64,000 nucleotides of DNA from Halomonas faecis. GTDB taxonomy: Bacteria > Pseudomonadota > Gammaproteobacteria > Pseudomonadales > Halomonadaceae. The notes beneath the pieces were generated by a model. It ran no database searches and was not told where the DNA came from. It saw only the letters and a list, made by a program, of their open reading frames with translations. Shown piece by piece: positions 36,187-45,587 of the stretch. The translations under genes and the position numbers were made by a program. The stretch is from assembly GCF_010993975.1 (NCBI RefSeq), contig NZ_JAACZO010000057.1:154318-218317 (forward strand), written 5' to 3'. The stretch's first letter is position 1; each line of letters starts with the position of its first letter.

Positions 36187-37677
36187 TCAATCGAATGCCT
36201 GGGACGGCAGCATCGCCTCCACGTGCATCACCAGCTCCTCGAGCAGTTGCCGGTCACGCTCGCCAAGCGCGACTTGATTGAGCCGCTCGATCTCGCGAGC
36301 GAAGTCCTTGAGCGTGAAGCCGGCGAGCAGCAGATCGTTCATGCGCTCCCAACGGTAAGCTTCCCAGCGGGCCTGCTCCTCGTCAGTGAGGGTCTCCGGA
36401 TAGCTGCGTGCCCGATAGCGAAACAGCATCTCCTCGAGCCGCGGATCCTGAAAGGCGAAACGCGCCTCGACCAGCTCCCAGGGGTCGGTGTCACGAACGC
36501 GCTGCATCTGCTTGCGGTCGGCCGGAGAAAAGAAGCCGCCCGAGTAGAGCATCAGGTCCGGGTCCTGCGGCCCCTCCGGCGGCGGCTCGGCGAACACCGC
36601 CGCTGCCTTGCGGGCTGCCTCGCCGTCGCGGCTGAGCGCTTGCCAGTGGCGACGGCAGGCGTCGAGGTCGAGCCCCAGTCGGTCGACGATCTCGCCATAC
36701 TCGCCCTGATGCGGGCCGTGGCTGTCCTTGAGGGCTGCCGAGGGCAGCACCACCGGGCTGCGGTTGATGTGAATCACCTTGAGCGGCACCCGCACTTCGC
36801 CTTCGGCCAGGTCATCGCCGCTGACGAAGACGCGCTGGCGAATCTGCTCGGCATCGAGCGTGAGCAGCGGCTCGGGATCCACCGACAGGTCGTAGACGAT
36901 TACCCCGTTAGGGTTGGTGGGGTGCTCGGCCAGCGGCATCACCAAAGCGCTGCAGCCGCGGCTAGCCGGGTAGCGCCGCGATATATGCAGCACCGGCTTG
37001 CGCGACATCAGGTCAAAGCGCTTGGCGACTTCACGCTTGCGTCGCAAACCCAGGAGGTGGTCGAAGAGCTTGGCGTTGCGGCTGCGCAGCAGCCGCGCCA
37101 GGGCGATGGTGGCACGCACATCGGCCAGGGCATCGTGAGCGCCAGCGTGCTCGATGCCGTTGGCGGCGGTCAGGTCCTCGAGGCGAAAGCTCGGTGCGCC
37201 GTCGTCGCGCTTCGGCCACTCGATGCCCTCGGGGCGCAGAGCATGGAAGGCTCGCACCGCATCGATCAAGTCCCAGCGCGAGTTGCCGTTCTGCCATTCT
37301 CGCGAGTAGGGGTCGAGCAGGTTGCGGTAGAAGAGATGCCGGCTCACCTCATCATCGAAACGTAGGCTGTTGTAACCCAGAGCGCAGGTGCCGGGTTCGC
37401 TCATCAAGGCATGCACGGCACCGGCGAACTCGGCTTCGGGTACGCCACGACGGCGGGCCTGCTGCGGAGTGATACCGGTGATCAGACACGCCTGGGGATG
37501 CGGCAGGTAGTCGTCTCCCGGCTGGCAGAACCACTCCACCGGCTCGCCGATCTCGCGAAACTCGCTGTCGGTACGGATGGCGGCGAACTGGGCCGGGCGG
37601 TCGCGCCGCGGATCGGCACCGAAGGTCTCGTAATCGTGCCACAGGAAGGTCATGGGGGCGGCATCGGGCTTCGCCAT
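36187..37677 (-). CDS. sbcB: Exodeoxyribonuclease I
   Basis: ExoI digests single-stranded DNA 3'-5' and interacts with SSB. The 496-residue protein has the DEDDh fold: FLWHDYETFGADP (first Asp/Glu), YNSLRFDDEV (second Asp), and HAGAHDALADVRATIALARL (the His and final Asp). The SH3-like and C-terminal helical domains follow. The ATG at 37677 is chosen for AGGAG ten bases upstream; ATG at 37653 (MTFLWHDYETFG) is a possible shorter start. It stands alone, 215 bases from minE, with no recognisable feature in that spacer apart from its presumed promoter. Confidence 0.95.
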   Translation of the reverse strand: MAKPDAAPMTFLWHDYETFGADPRRDRPAQFAAIRTDSEFREIGEPVEWFCQPGDDYLPHPQACLITGITPQQARRRGVPEAEFAGAVHALMSEPGTCALGYNSLRFDDEVSRHLFYRNLLDPYSREWQNGNSRWDLIDAVRAFHALRPEGIEWPKRDDGAPSFRLEDLTAANGIEHAGAHDALADVRATIALARLLRSRNAKLFDHLLGLRRKREVAKRFDLMSRKPVLHISRRYPASRGCSALVMPLAEHPTNPNGVIVYDLSVDPEPLLTLDAEQIRQRVFVSGDDLAEGEVRVPLKVIHINRSPVVLPSAALKDSHGPHQGEYGEIVDRLGLDLDACRRHWQALSRDGEAARKAAAVFAEPPPEGPQDPDLMLYSGGFFSPADRKQMQRVRDTDPWELVEARFAFQDPRLEEMLFRYRARSYPETLTDEEQARWEAYRWERMNDLLLAGFTLKDFAREIERLNQVALGERDRQLLEELVMHVEAMLPSQAFD

Positions 37678-37892
37678 GCGAAGGCTCTCCTGCTCGGCTC
37701 GCAAAATGCCTCAGCCCAGCAGCCTGGCAGACTCGGCGCGGATCGACTGGGAAACCCGGTCTTTCTCACGACGATCGGTCGAGTCCGGCAGGCTGCCAGT
37801 CAAAGACGACATGAATGTCCACGCGGGCTCGGCGCGGCAACGGCCGCTGGCGCTGCCTGTGGCCGGCGCGCCGTGCCGGCTGTGGGCCTCGC

Positions 37893-38144
37893 TCAGGTTC
37901 TCGGCAGAGTGACGTTGAGCTCCAGCACCGAGCAGTTGTCTTCGCTGTCCAGGGTGATGTTGATGGCATCGTCGTCCACCTGGACGTAGCGGCGGATCAC
38001 CTCCAGCAACTCCTTTTCCAGCATCGGCATGTAGTCGGGCTGGCCGCGCTGGCTGCGCTGGTGGGCAACGATGATCTGCAGCCGCTCCTTGGCGACCGAG
38101 GCCGATTTCTTGCGCTCGCGCTTGAGGAATTCCAGCAGCTTCAC
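37893..38144 (-). CDS. minE: Cell division topological specificity factor MinE
   Basis: MinE drives MinD oscillation and frees midcell from MinCD inhibition. The 83-residue product has the N-terminal amphipathic tip [20 protein letters not shown], the anti-MinCD helix LQIIVAHQR and the dimerising C-domain with [18 protein letters not shown]. Its ATG overlaps the minD stop by four bases. Confidence 0.96.
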   Translation of the reverse strand: MKLLEFLKRERKKSASVAKERLQIIVAHQRSQRGQPDYMPMLEKELLEVIRRYVQVDDDAINITLDSEDNCSVLELNVTLPRT

Positions 38145-38962
38145 CGACGACCTCCTCCGCCGAACATGCGGCTCAGCAGACTCTTTTTCTGGATCTCGTG
38201 GAAACGCAACGGCACGTCTTCACCCAACAAGCGCGACACCGTATCGGCATAGGCCTGGCCGGCGTCGCTGTCGTCGTCGTGGATCACGGGCACGCCCTGG
38301 TTGGAGGCGCGCAGCACCGCTTCGGACTCGGGAATCAGGCCGATCAGGTCGATGGCCAGTATTTCGCGGATGTCCTCGAGGTTGAGCATGTCGCCGCCGT
38401 CGACCCGTGACGCATTGTAGCGGGTGATCAGCAGGTGCTCCTTGACGGGACTCTGGTCGTTTTCTGCCCGGCGCGTCTTGGAGGCGAGCAGGCCCAGGAT
38501 ACGGTCGGAATCGCGAACCGAGGAGACTTCGGGGTTGGTCACCACGATGGCCTCGTCGGCATGGTACATGGCCAGTTGGGCACCGCGCTCGATGCCGGCC
38601 GGCGAATCGCACAGGATATAGTCGAAGTCGCCGCTCAGTCTTTCGAGCACCTGCTCCACGCCTTCCGCGGTCAGCGCATCCTTGTCGCGGGTCTGGGAGG
38701 CGGGAAGGATGTGCAGATTGTCGACGCGCTTGTCGCGAATCAGCGCCTGGTTGAGCCCCGCCTCTCCCTGGATGACGTTGACCAGGTCGTAGACGACGCG
38801 CCGCTCGCAGCCCATGATCAGATCCAGGTTGCGCAGACCCACGTCGAAATCGATGACCACGGTCTTGTTGCCTCGCAGCGCCAGGCCGGTGGCAATGGCC
38901 GCTGCACTGGTTGTCTTTCCGACCCCACCCTTGCCGGAGGTCACTACGATGATCTTGGCCAA
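38141..38962 (-). CDS. minD: Septum site-determining protein MinD
   Basis: MinD is the membrane-cycling ATPase that recruits MinC and oscillates with MinE. The 273-residue protein has the deviant Walker [11 protein letters not shown] at residues 10-19, [14 protein letters not shown], and [20 protein letters not shown]. The C-terminal amphipathic membrane anchor [16 protein letters not shown] is present. It is the middle gene of minC-minD-minE. Confidence 0.97.
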   Translation of the reverse strand: MAKIIVVTSGKGGVGKTTSAAAIATGLALRGNKTVVIDFDVGLRNLDLIMGCERRVVYDLVNVIQGEAGLNQALIRDKRVDNLHILPASQTRDKDALTAEGVEQVLERLSGDFDYILCDSPAGIERGAQLAMYHADEAIVVTNPEVSSVRDSDRILGLLASKTRRAENDQSPVKEHLLITRYNASRVDGGDMLNLEDIREILAIDLIGLIPESEAVLRASNQGVPVIHDDDSDAGQAYADTVSRLLGEDVPLRFHEIQKKSLLSRMFGGGGRR

Positions 38963-39024
38963 GTTGTGCTTCCTTTCGAACGGTTCGAAAACGGGGGAAA
39001 TCGCGCTTGCTCAGCGATGGCGCC

Positions 39025-39768
39025 CTACGTCAGCGGGGTGATCTCGAGCTGGGCATCGTCCAGCACGACCTGAACCGACGTCCCCAGCAACTGCGGGTCG
39101 ATGTCCTCGAGACGCTTGTAATTGCCGGCCACCGACAGCAGCTCGGCATGCAGCTCGCGACAGAAGATTCCGGCCCGAGCATCGCCGTGAATGCCGGCCA
39201 GCGCACGACCGCGCAAGGCGCCGTAGACGTGCACGCTTCCCGCTGCGAGCACCTCGGCGCCGGCATTCACGGCACCGATGACCACCAGATCACCCTCGGG
39301 GGCCGTCACCTGCTGACCGGAGCGCACCGTACCTCGGTAAATGCGTCCGCTGCCCACGGTTGCCTGGGAGGAGACGGCGGCCTCGTCGGCAGGCTCCACC
39401 GCAGCCGCCGGCGCCACGCTCTCGAGGGGACGCACTCGGCTGCCATCGCTGGGAGGAAACCAGCCCAGACCCAACGCCCAGGCCGACTGCTTGACCGGAT
39501 CCTGGCCGCCCCGCACCGCCACGGGCAGCAGCTTGTGAGCCCGGCACACCGCGCAGATCCGCTCCAACGCCAGATGCGGCTCATCGAGTCGCTCGACGCT
39601 CAGCACCACCGGCGTATGCTGGAAGAAGGCCGGCGACTGGCTGAGCTTGCCGGCAAGCTGCTCACGGATGCGCTCGGGGTCGGCGCTGGTCAGCTCCATG
39701 ACCGTCATGGGCAGCATGCCCCCCTTGAAGGTGAATGCCATGCTCGCCCTATCCACATTGAGACTCAT
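39025..39768 (-). CDS. minC: Septum site-determining protein MinC
   Basis: MinC blocks FtsZ assembly at the poles when recruited by MinD. The 247-residue protein has the N-terminal FtsZ-binding domain (AFTFKGGMLPMTVMEL onward), a variable Ala/Pro-rich linker at about 110-140, and the C-terminal beta-helix (YRGTVRSGQQVTAPEGDLVV, GAVNAGAEVLAAGSVHVYGA, LRGRALAGIHGD). ATG 39768 has TGGAG eight bases upstream; the longer open frame is rejected. minC is separated from minD by 62 bases. Confidence 0.95.
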   Translation of the reverse strand: MSLNVDRASMAFTFKGGMLPMTVMELTSADPERIREQLAGKLSQSPAFFQHTPVVLSVERLDEPHLALERICAVCRAHKLLPVAVRGGQDPVKQSAWALGLGWFPPSDGSRVRPLESVAPAAAVEPADEAAVSSQATVGSGRIYRGTVRSGQQVTAPEGDLVVIGAVNAGAEVLAAGSVHVYGALRGRALAGIHGDARAGIFCRELHAELLSVAGNYKRLEDIDPQLLGTSVQVVLDDAQLEITPLT

Positions 39769-40013
39769 TGCCGGACTCCAGTCGATGATGTCGGGTCGTG
39801 GGTCTAAAGCTAAGCGACTCCTCTGGCCCCTGCAACCGATGATACGTCCAACACCGGCCCAATGACATTGTCGCCGTTTGGCCACAGTCTGCCATGCCAC
39901 TGGCTTTTCTGCCGACGTAACGCATGCTTAGATAGCCATGACGAATCCTGCCGAGCCCACCGCGACACGCCGACGCGCCCGGGCCGGTATCCCGCGCTCG
40001 ATCAGGACAGCCC

Positions 40014-42797
40014 ATGCCCGGATTTCTTCGCCACTTTTTCGCCCCACGCTGGCAACATCCCGACGCCGACAAGCGTCGCCAAGCCATTGCACGACTCGAC
40101 CCTGCCGACTCGCAGCAGCGGCAGGCTCTCGAACGTCTCTGTCTGGACCCCGTGCGTGAAGTACGTCACGCCGCCCTGGCACGCATCGATGACATCGAAA
40201 CCCTGCGACGCCTGTACCGCGCCCAACCTGACGACCGGGAACTGCCCCAGCGCCTGGCCGAGCTGCTGTCCGGCTCGGCCGGCAATGGAGACCTTGCCCA
40301 CCGCCAGGCGATCGTCGAAACCCTCGACGATCCAACGCTGCTCAGTGCCGTGGCGCTGAAAGGCGATAATCAACAGCTGCGCCTGGCCGCCGTGGAGAGG
40401 TTGCAGAGCGAGGATGAACTGATCCGCCAGGCTTGCGAGAACGGCATCGCCGCGGTACGCCATGCGGCTGCCGCCCGCGTGGAAAGCGAGGCTGGCCTGC
40501 AGCGGCTGACCCAGGAGGCGCGTCGCGACCGTCAGGTCATGCGCCGGGCCCGCGAGCGGCTCAACCGGCGACGCGCCGATGCCGCCGAGCTCGCCGCCAC
40601 CCGGGAACGGCGCGAAGCGCTGCTCCGCGACCTGGAGGCCCACGCCCATGCCGCCTGGGAGCCGCTCTATGCCGGCCGTTATCGCCACCTGATACGCGAG
40701 TGGGAGTCTCTTTCCGACCTGCCGGACGGTCACCAGGAACGACGCTTCCAGGATGCCAGCCAATGCTGCCGCAAGGTGATCACCGACCATGAGGCACGCG
40801 CCCATGCCGAAGCGGAGATGGATCACCGGCGCGAGCAGGCTACCCAGGCCCGCGAATCCCTGCTCGAAGCGCTGGAGGAAAGTCTCGCCGCCCTGCCCAA
40901 AGGAGACCGGGTGACAGCCCAGGACATCGCCAGCCTGCGGGCTCAGAAGCAGCTGCTGGCCAATCGCTGGCAAGCCCTCTCCGACCGTCACGTGATCGAT
41001 GCAGCTCTCAGCGAGCGCTATGCCGCCGCGCTCACCGACTACGACCGCCTGCTCACCGCCTGGGAGCGCCTCGAGGCCGAAGCCCCGGCCATCGACACCG
41101 CTCTCAAGGAACGGGACCCCGAACGCCTGGCAACCTGCCTCGACCGAGCCGCATGGCCCGACGACCTGCCCCCGACGCCCTTGCTTCAGCGCGCCCGACT
41201 CACGCTGAGCAGCGCCGAGTCGGCCCCCGAAAACGACCTCGACGCCCGCCTGGCACGCTTTACCGACGATTTGAAGCAGTTGGAGACGCTACTCGAACGC
41301 GGCGCCTTCAAAGGCGCCAGCCGCCTCTACCAGAGCCTGCGTCATCGCGCCGACGATCTGCCCCGGGAACGCCTCGGCAACCACCGCGCCACCTTGAAGC
41401 GGCTCGGCGCCCAGCTCGCCGAGCTGCGTGACTGGCGCAGCTTCGTCGCCGGCCCCAAACGCGAGCAGCTATGCCAGGCCATCACCGCTCTGGCCGAAGA
41501 GCAAGGACTCAGCGATGCCGAACTCGACCGCCGTCACCGTCAGCTAGTCAAGGAGTGGCGATCCCTGGGCGATGCCGCCGCCAACCAGGCGTTTTCCGAC
41601 CAATTTCGCACTGCCTCCGAGCGCATTCATGAACGCCTGGCCCCTTGGCATGAGAAACGCGCGGCAGAGCGCGATCGCAACCTGGCGGCCCGCATCGCGC
41701 TGTGTGAACAGCTCGAAGCGCTGCTCAGCTCGCCAGCCAGCGATGCCGACCCCGACGCCCTGCGCCAGATCCGTGACCAGGCCCGGGAGGAGTGGCGCCG
41801 CCACGCTCCCGTGCCCCGCGACCAAGCCCAGTCCACCGGGCGCCGTTTCGGCAAGATCCGCCACGACCTCCAGGCGCTCATCGACCAGCGCGCCCGTGAC
41901 ATCGCCGACGCCAAGCAGGCGCTGATTGCCGAGGCCCGCGCACTGCTGGAGCAGGATATCTCCGCCGAACGCCGTGCCGAAGCCGCCAAGGCGCTGCAGC
42001 AACGCTGGCGAGCGCTGGGTCGCGCCCCGCGCGGCGAGGAACAGGCCCTGTGGCGCGAGTTTCGCGAACTTTGCGATCGCGTCTTTGCGGCCCGCGAGGC
42101 GCGACGCGACGATCATGCCCAGCGAGCGCGCCACCGCCTCGAAGCCATGCAGGCGCTGATCGACCGACTCGACGCCTGGCAGCCGACCAACGCCAGCGAA
42201 CATGACGTACTGGAGCGCGCTATCGATGAGGCAGCCACCCTGGAGCCGCTGCCCTCGGGACGACGCAGCGAAGGCATGCGGCGCCGCTGGAGCGGCATCA
42301 TCCGCGCCCGACGCGAGCGCTTGGCACGCCTGGCCGTGGCCGACGAAATCCAGCACTGGCAGACACTGCGCCCCCTGCTCGACGCTCACCTGGCCGCCGA
42401 TGCCGAACGCCTGGCCGGTGGTCAAGCGCGGGACGTGATGCCGGAACCCGACCTGACTCTGCCCGACGACATGCAGAGCGCCCACGAATCGCGCAATGCC
42501 GCCCGCCATGACCCGCCCAGCGCCGATGACGTCGCCGAACGCTTGGCGCGTTTGCGCGTGCACCTGGCGCTACTCGCCATGGGACGCATCGATCGACGCG
42601 ACGAGCCGTTGCGCCTGGCCATTCAAGTCGAACGACTCAACGAGGGGCTCGGGCGCGAACTGAACCGTGCCGAGGAAGTGCGCGCCATTCTGCGCAGCCT
42701 GCTGGCCACCGGCCCCGTCTCGGTGGACCAGTGGAACCGGGAAGTCGGGGAACTCGACGCCCTGCTGACACACCTGAGCCACCTGCCACCGCCCTGA
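40014..42797 (+). CDS. Large DUF349-repeat protein
   Basis: This 927-residue protein is almost wholly helical. The first 170 residues contain HEAT-like units (RQAIARLDPADSQQRQALERL, EVRHAALARIDDIETL), and the remainder contains repeated DUF349 motifs (LVKEWRSLGDAAANQAFSDQF, LQQRWRALGRAPRGEEQALW). DUF349 proteins have no settled biochemical role that I can name; the repeats and Arg/Glu richness suggest a scaffold or nucleic-acid-associated helical rod. The ATG at 40014 has AGGA six bases before it. It is transcribed alone, divergent from minC, and ends at a hairpin shared with phaB. Confidence 0.88.
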   Translation: MPGFLRHFFAPRWQHPDADKRRQAIARLDPADSQQRQALERLCLDPVREVRHAALARIDDIETLRRLYRAQPDDRELPQRLAELLSGSAGNGDLAHRQAIVETLDDPTLLSAVALKGDNQQLRLAAVERLQSEDELIRQACENGIAAVRHAAAARVESEAGLQRLTQEARRDRQVMRRARERLNRRRADAAELAATRERREALLRDLEAHAHAAWEPLYAGRYRHLIREWESLSDLPDGHQERRFQDASQCCRKVITDHEARAHAEAEMDHRREQATQARESLLEALEESLAALPKGDRVTAQDIASLRAQKQLLANRWQALSDRHVIDAALSERYAAALTDYDRLLTAWERLEAEAPAIDTALKERDPERLATCLDRAAWPDDLPPTPLLQRARLTLSSAESAPENDLDARLARFTDDLKQLETLLERGAFKGASRLYQSLRHRADDLPRERLGNHRATLKRLGAQLAELRDWRSFVAGPKREQLCQAITALAEEQGLSDAELDRRHRQLVKEWRSLGDAAANQAFSDQFRTASERIHERLAPWHEKRAAERDRNLAARIALCEQLEALLSSPASDADPDALRQIRDQAREEWRRHAPVPRDQAQSTGRRFGKIRHDLQALIDQRARDIADAKQALIAEARALLEQDISAERRAEAAKALQQRWRALGRAPRGEEQALWREFRELCDRVFAAREARRDDHAQRARHRLEAMQALIDRLDAWQPTNASEHDVLERAIDEAATLEPLPSGRRSEGMRRRWSGIIRARRERLARLAVADEIQHWQTLRPLLDAHLAADAERLAGGQARDVMPEPDLTLPDDMQSAHESRNAARHDPPSADDVAERLARLRVHLALLAMGRIDRRDEPLRLAIQVERLNEGLGRELNRAEEVRAILRSLLATGPVSVDQWNREVGELDALLTHLSHLPPP

Positions 42798-42820
42798 GCC
42801 AAGGGGCGCACTACGCAAAC

Positions 42821-42841
42821 GGGAGGCCCAAGGCCTCCCGT
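42821..42841. terminator. Bidirectional hairpin between the DUF349 gene and phaB
   Basis: A 9-bp perfect stem (CGGGAGGCC with its complement) closes a CAA loop, between two convergent stops. T-runs are absent. Confidence 0.7.
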
Positions 42842-42878
42842 GGCAATCAGCTCGGCAGCGGCGTGCCCTTTCTGGGTT

Positions 42879-43625
42879 TCACCCCATGAACTGCCCCCCG
42901 TTGATATCGATGTTGGCGCCGGTGATGAAACCAGACTCCTTGTCGGCCAGGAACACCACCAGACGAGCGATCTCTTCCGGCGTACCGAAACGCTTCACCG
43001 GAATCGTCTCACGGATGGCTTCACGCACTTTCTCCGGCACTTTCATGATCATGTCCGTGGCGATGTAGCCCGGCGACACGGTGTTGACGGTGATTCCCTT
43101 GGTCGCCGTCTCCTGAGCCAGCGACATGGTCAGGCCATGCATGCCGGCCTTGGCCGCAGCATAGTTGACCTGGCCGAACTGGCCCTTGCGGCCATTGATG
43201 GATGAGATGTTGATGATCCGGCCGTGGCCGTGCTCGAGCATCCCCTCGATGACGCTGCGGCACGTATTGAAGACACTGTTGAGGTTGGTATCGATGACCT
43301 CGTTCCACTGATCGGGGCTCATCTTCTTCAAGGTACCGTCACGCGTGATGCCGGCACAGTTGACGAGCACGCTGATGGCACCATGCGTCTCCTCGATCTC
43401 CTTGACGCCGGCAACGCAGGCATCGTAGCTGGTCAGATCGACACCGGAGAGCGCGATGTTGTCGAAGCCGTCGGCTTTCTGAGCCTCGAGCCAGCTCTTG
43501 GCCTTTTCCGGGTTGTGATAGCCCGCCACGACCTGATACCCCGCCGCAGCAAGCGCACGGCAGATCGCCGAGCCGATGCCACCGGTTCCCCCGGTAACCC
43601 AGGCAACGGGTGCTGATTGAGCCAT
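42879..43625 (-). CDS. phaB: Acetoacetyl-CoA reductase (NADPH), PHB synthesis
   Basis: PhaB reduces acetoacetyl-CoA to (R)-3-hydroxybutyryl-CoA, the monomer for polyhydroxybutyrate. The 248 residues form a classic short-chain dehydrogenase: AWVTGGTGGIGSAICRAL at the N-terminus, NAG-type VLVNCAGITRDGTLKKM, catalytic Ser in INISSINGRKGQFGQ and YAAAKAG. The QFGQVNYAAAKAGMHGLT segment is characteristic of PhaB and separates it from FabG. A strong site (GGGAGG) precedes the ATG. No other pha gene is adjacent. Confidence 0.92.
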   Translation of the reverse strand: MAQSAPVAWVTGGTGGIGSAICRALAAAGYQVVAGYHNPEKAKSWLEAQKADGFDNIALSGVDLTSYDACVAGVKEIEETHGAISVLVNCAGITRDGTLKKMSPDQWNEVIDTNLNSVFNTCRSVIEGMLEHGHGRIINISSINGRKGQFGQVNYAAAKAGMHGLTMSLAQETATKGITVNTVSPGYIATDMIMKVPEKVREAIRETIPVKRFGTPEEIARLVVFLADKESGFITGANIDINGGQFMG

Positions 43626-43788
43626 AGTAAACCTCCCTGATCATGACGTTCATGCGTAAGAGCCTGACGCAGCGCGAAACAAGCCCGCCTCGACAGGATG
43701 CGACCCCAAGCGACGCCCCTGCAAGGCTCCTTATTGATTATGGACGCTGAGGCACAACCTGCACGAAGCACGAGCGTTGACACTTCGC

Positions 43789-43816
43789 TTGACATGGCAC
43801 CGACATAGCGTAGAAT
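43789..43816 (+). promoter_or_regulatory. Sigma-70 promoter of the initiator tRNA
   Basis: A perfect TTGACA (43789-43794) and TAGAAT (43811-43816) are 16 bases apart, 14 bases before the tRNA. The GC-rich GCGCCACG that follows the -10 box resembles the stringent-control discriminator of stable-RNA promoters. Confidence 0.85.
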
Positions 43817-43829
43817 AGCGCCACGTCGA

Positions 43830-43906
<77 letters not shown>

Positions 43907-43913
43907 AACATCG

Positions 43914-43947
43914 AAAAAGCCAGAACCCTTTGGGTTCTGGCTTTTTT
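43914..43947 (+). terminator. Intrinsic terminator of the tRNA-fMet gene
   Basis: A perfect 15-bp stem (AAAAAGCCAGAACCC with its complement) closes a TTT loop and is followed by a six-T run. It is a textbook rho-independent terminator seven bases after the tRNA. Confidence 0.95.
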
Positions 43948-44280
43948 CATGTTTCATCCCAAGCGCTTCACAAGCTCGACCTCAGCCCACACCACTTCTT
44001 CTGGCACGTACGCTGCAGCCCAGTCAGCCCCAATGACCAAGCGCCATCCGCTTGCCGGGCCGGCGAACCCACGGTCAGTGCATTGAAAACCTCGCCAAGG
44101 CCCAGTGGAGTGCGTCATTCCACCGGGCATGTCCGCCCAGCGTCGCAATGGCGGCAGCCAGCTGAGCTCTAAAAATTGCAACACACCCCGCCTTTCATTA
44201 GCCCAGGAAGCTTCACAATACTCCGATGGGTACGCTGCTGGCATAGCAACAATCACAAACCCGACCAGGAAGGATGACCC
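43948..44280. other. Gap with no clear gene
   Basis: These 333 bases between the tRNA terminator and the DUF3100 gene hold no gene I can support. An open frame on the minus strand (44256-43954, 100 codons) has no recognisable domain or strong ribosome site. The promoter of the following operon should lie here; the last 15 bases carry AGGAAGG, the ribosome site for the next ATG. Confidence 0.5.
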
Positions 44281-45576
44281 ATGCCCCTTTCCAAGCTACT
44301 GGACTGGCGCCTTCATGCGCTCGTCATTCTGATCTCGCTACTCTCCGAAGCCATCGGTATTCTTCGCGTTCCCATGGGCCCCGGCACGCTGCTGCTGCTG
44401 CCGCTGTTCTACGCTTTCATCATCGGTGTGCTCGTCAACCCCAACGTGACGCGCACTGCCGGGAAGTTCATCCCCGGTAGCGTCAGCCAGGCCGCAGGGC
44501 CGCTGATCCTACTGTCGATCATGCCGTTCATCGCCCGCTTCGGCTCCACCATCGGTCCCGCCATCGAGGACCTCATCAGTGCCGGGCCGGCACTGATCCT
44601 CCAGGAACTGGGCAACCTGGGCACCATGCTGATCGCCCTACCGGTGGCCGTGCTGGTGTTCAAGATGGGCCGCGAAGCCATCGGTGCCACCTACTCCATC
44701 GCCCGCGAGCCCAACATCGCGGTGATCTCCGACAAGTACGGCCTCAAGGGCCCCGAGGGTATCGGCGTGATGGGCACCTACGTGGTGGGCACCATGTTCG
44801 GCACCCTGTGGTTCGCGCTGATGGCCGGCTACCTGACCTCGCTGGACATCCTCGATCCGCGTGCCCTGGCCATGGCCTGTGGCGTGGGCAGCGGCAGCAT
44901 GGTCGCCGCCTGTTCGGCGGCCATCGCCGGCTCGCTGCCGGAAATGAAGGACGAACTGCTGGCCTTCGCCGGCGCCAGCAACCTGATGACCTACGCCACC
45001 GGCCTCTATTTGACGCTGTTCGTCGCCCTGCCCATTGCCGAGAAGCTCTATACCCTCTTGACCGGCAAGCGCCAGGCCAAGCCCGTGGGCGCCCAGGTCA
45101 ATGCCGCTGCCGAAGCCAGCGAGGTGCCCGAAGAGGAACGCCCCGAGAAAAACCTCGGCAAGACCGCCATCGTCATGGCCGCGGCCTGTGCCGTTGCCTG
45201 GGTCGCCAACACCATCAACGGCGCCGGCCTGATCGAGGCACTGCCGGGCATGCTGATTCTCTACGTGATGACCATGATCGGCCTGGCAGTGACCCGCTAC
45301 GCGCCCTTCTACCTGCCGGGGGTGGCCTGGGTCTCGCTGGTCAGCATCCTGCTGACCTTGCCGTGGATGCCCGGCAGCGCTTGGCTGGTCGACCAACTCA
45401 GTGCGGTCAACTTCCTGGCCATCGTCACTCCGGTGCTGGCCTATGCCGGCCTGGCGCTCTCCACCCGCGAACTGGCCATGTTCCGCCAGGCCGGCTGGAA
45501 GCTGGTGATCATCGCCCTGCTGGTGTTCACCGGAACCTTCGTCGCCTCTGCCATGATCGCCGACCTGCTGCTGTGA
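44281..45576 (+). CDS. DUF3100 membrane protein, putative transporter
   Basis: The 431-residue protein has about ten to twelve hydrophobic helices and matches DUF3100 proteins as I remember them (SKLLDWRLHALVILISLLSE start, GPGTLLLLPLFYAFIIGVL, and GVGSGSMVAACSAAIAGSLP mid-protein). DUF3100 genes commonly sit beside M20 amidohydrolase genes, as here, and are suspected transporters, but no substrate is established. A cytoplasmic loop (about residues 255-285) is Glu/Lys-rich. It is the first gene of a four-gene operon, 11 bases before the amidohydrolase. Confidence 0.82.
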   Translation: MPLSKLLDWRLHALVILISLLSEAIGILRVPMGPGTLLLLPLFYAFIIGVLVNPNVTRTAGKFIPGSVSQAAGPLILLSIMPFIARFGSTIGPAIEDLISAGPALILQELGNLGTMLIALPVAVLVFKMGREAIGATYSIAREPNIAVISDKYGLKGPEGIGVMGTYVVGTMFGTLWFALMAGYLTSLDILDPRALAMACGVGSGSMVAACSAAIAGSLPEMKDELLAFAGASNLMTYATGLYLTLFVALPIAEKLYTLLTGKRQAKPVGAQVNAAAEASEVPEEERPEKNLGKTAIVMAAACAVAWVANTINGAGLIEALPGMLILYVMTMIGLAVTRYAPFYLPGVAWVSLVSILLTLPWMPGSAWLVDQLSAVNFLAIVTPVLAYAGLALSTRELAMFRQAGWKLVIIALLVFTGTFVASAMIADLLL

Positions 45577-45587
45577 ACGAGGACTGG

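Noticed and set aside
43954..44256. 100-codon minus-strand frame before the DUF3100 gene as a real gene
   Set aside because: No recognisable domain, poor start context and no neighbouring logic; kept only as an open question.
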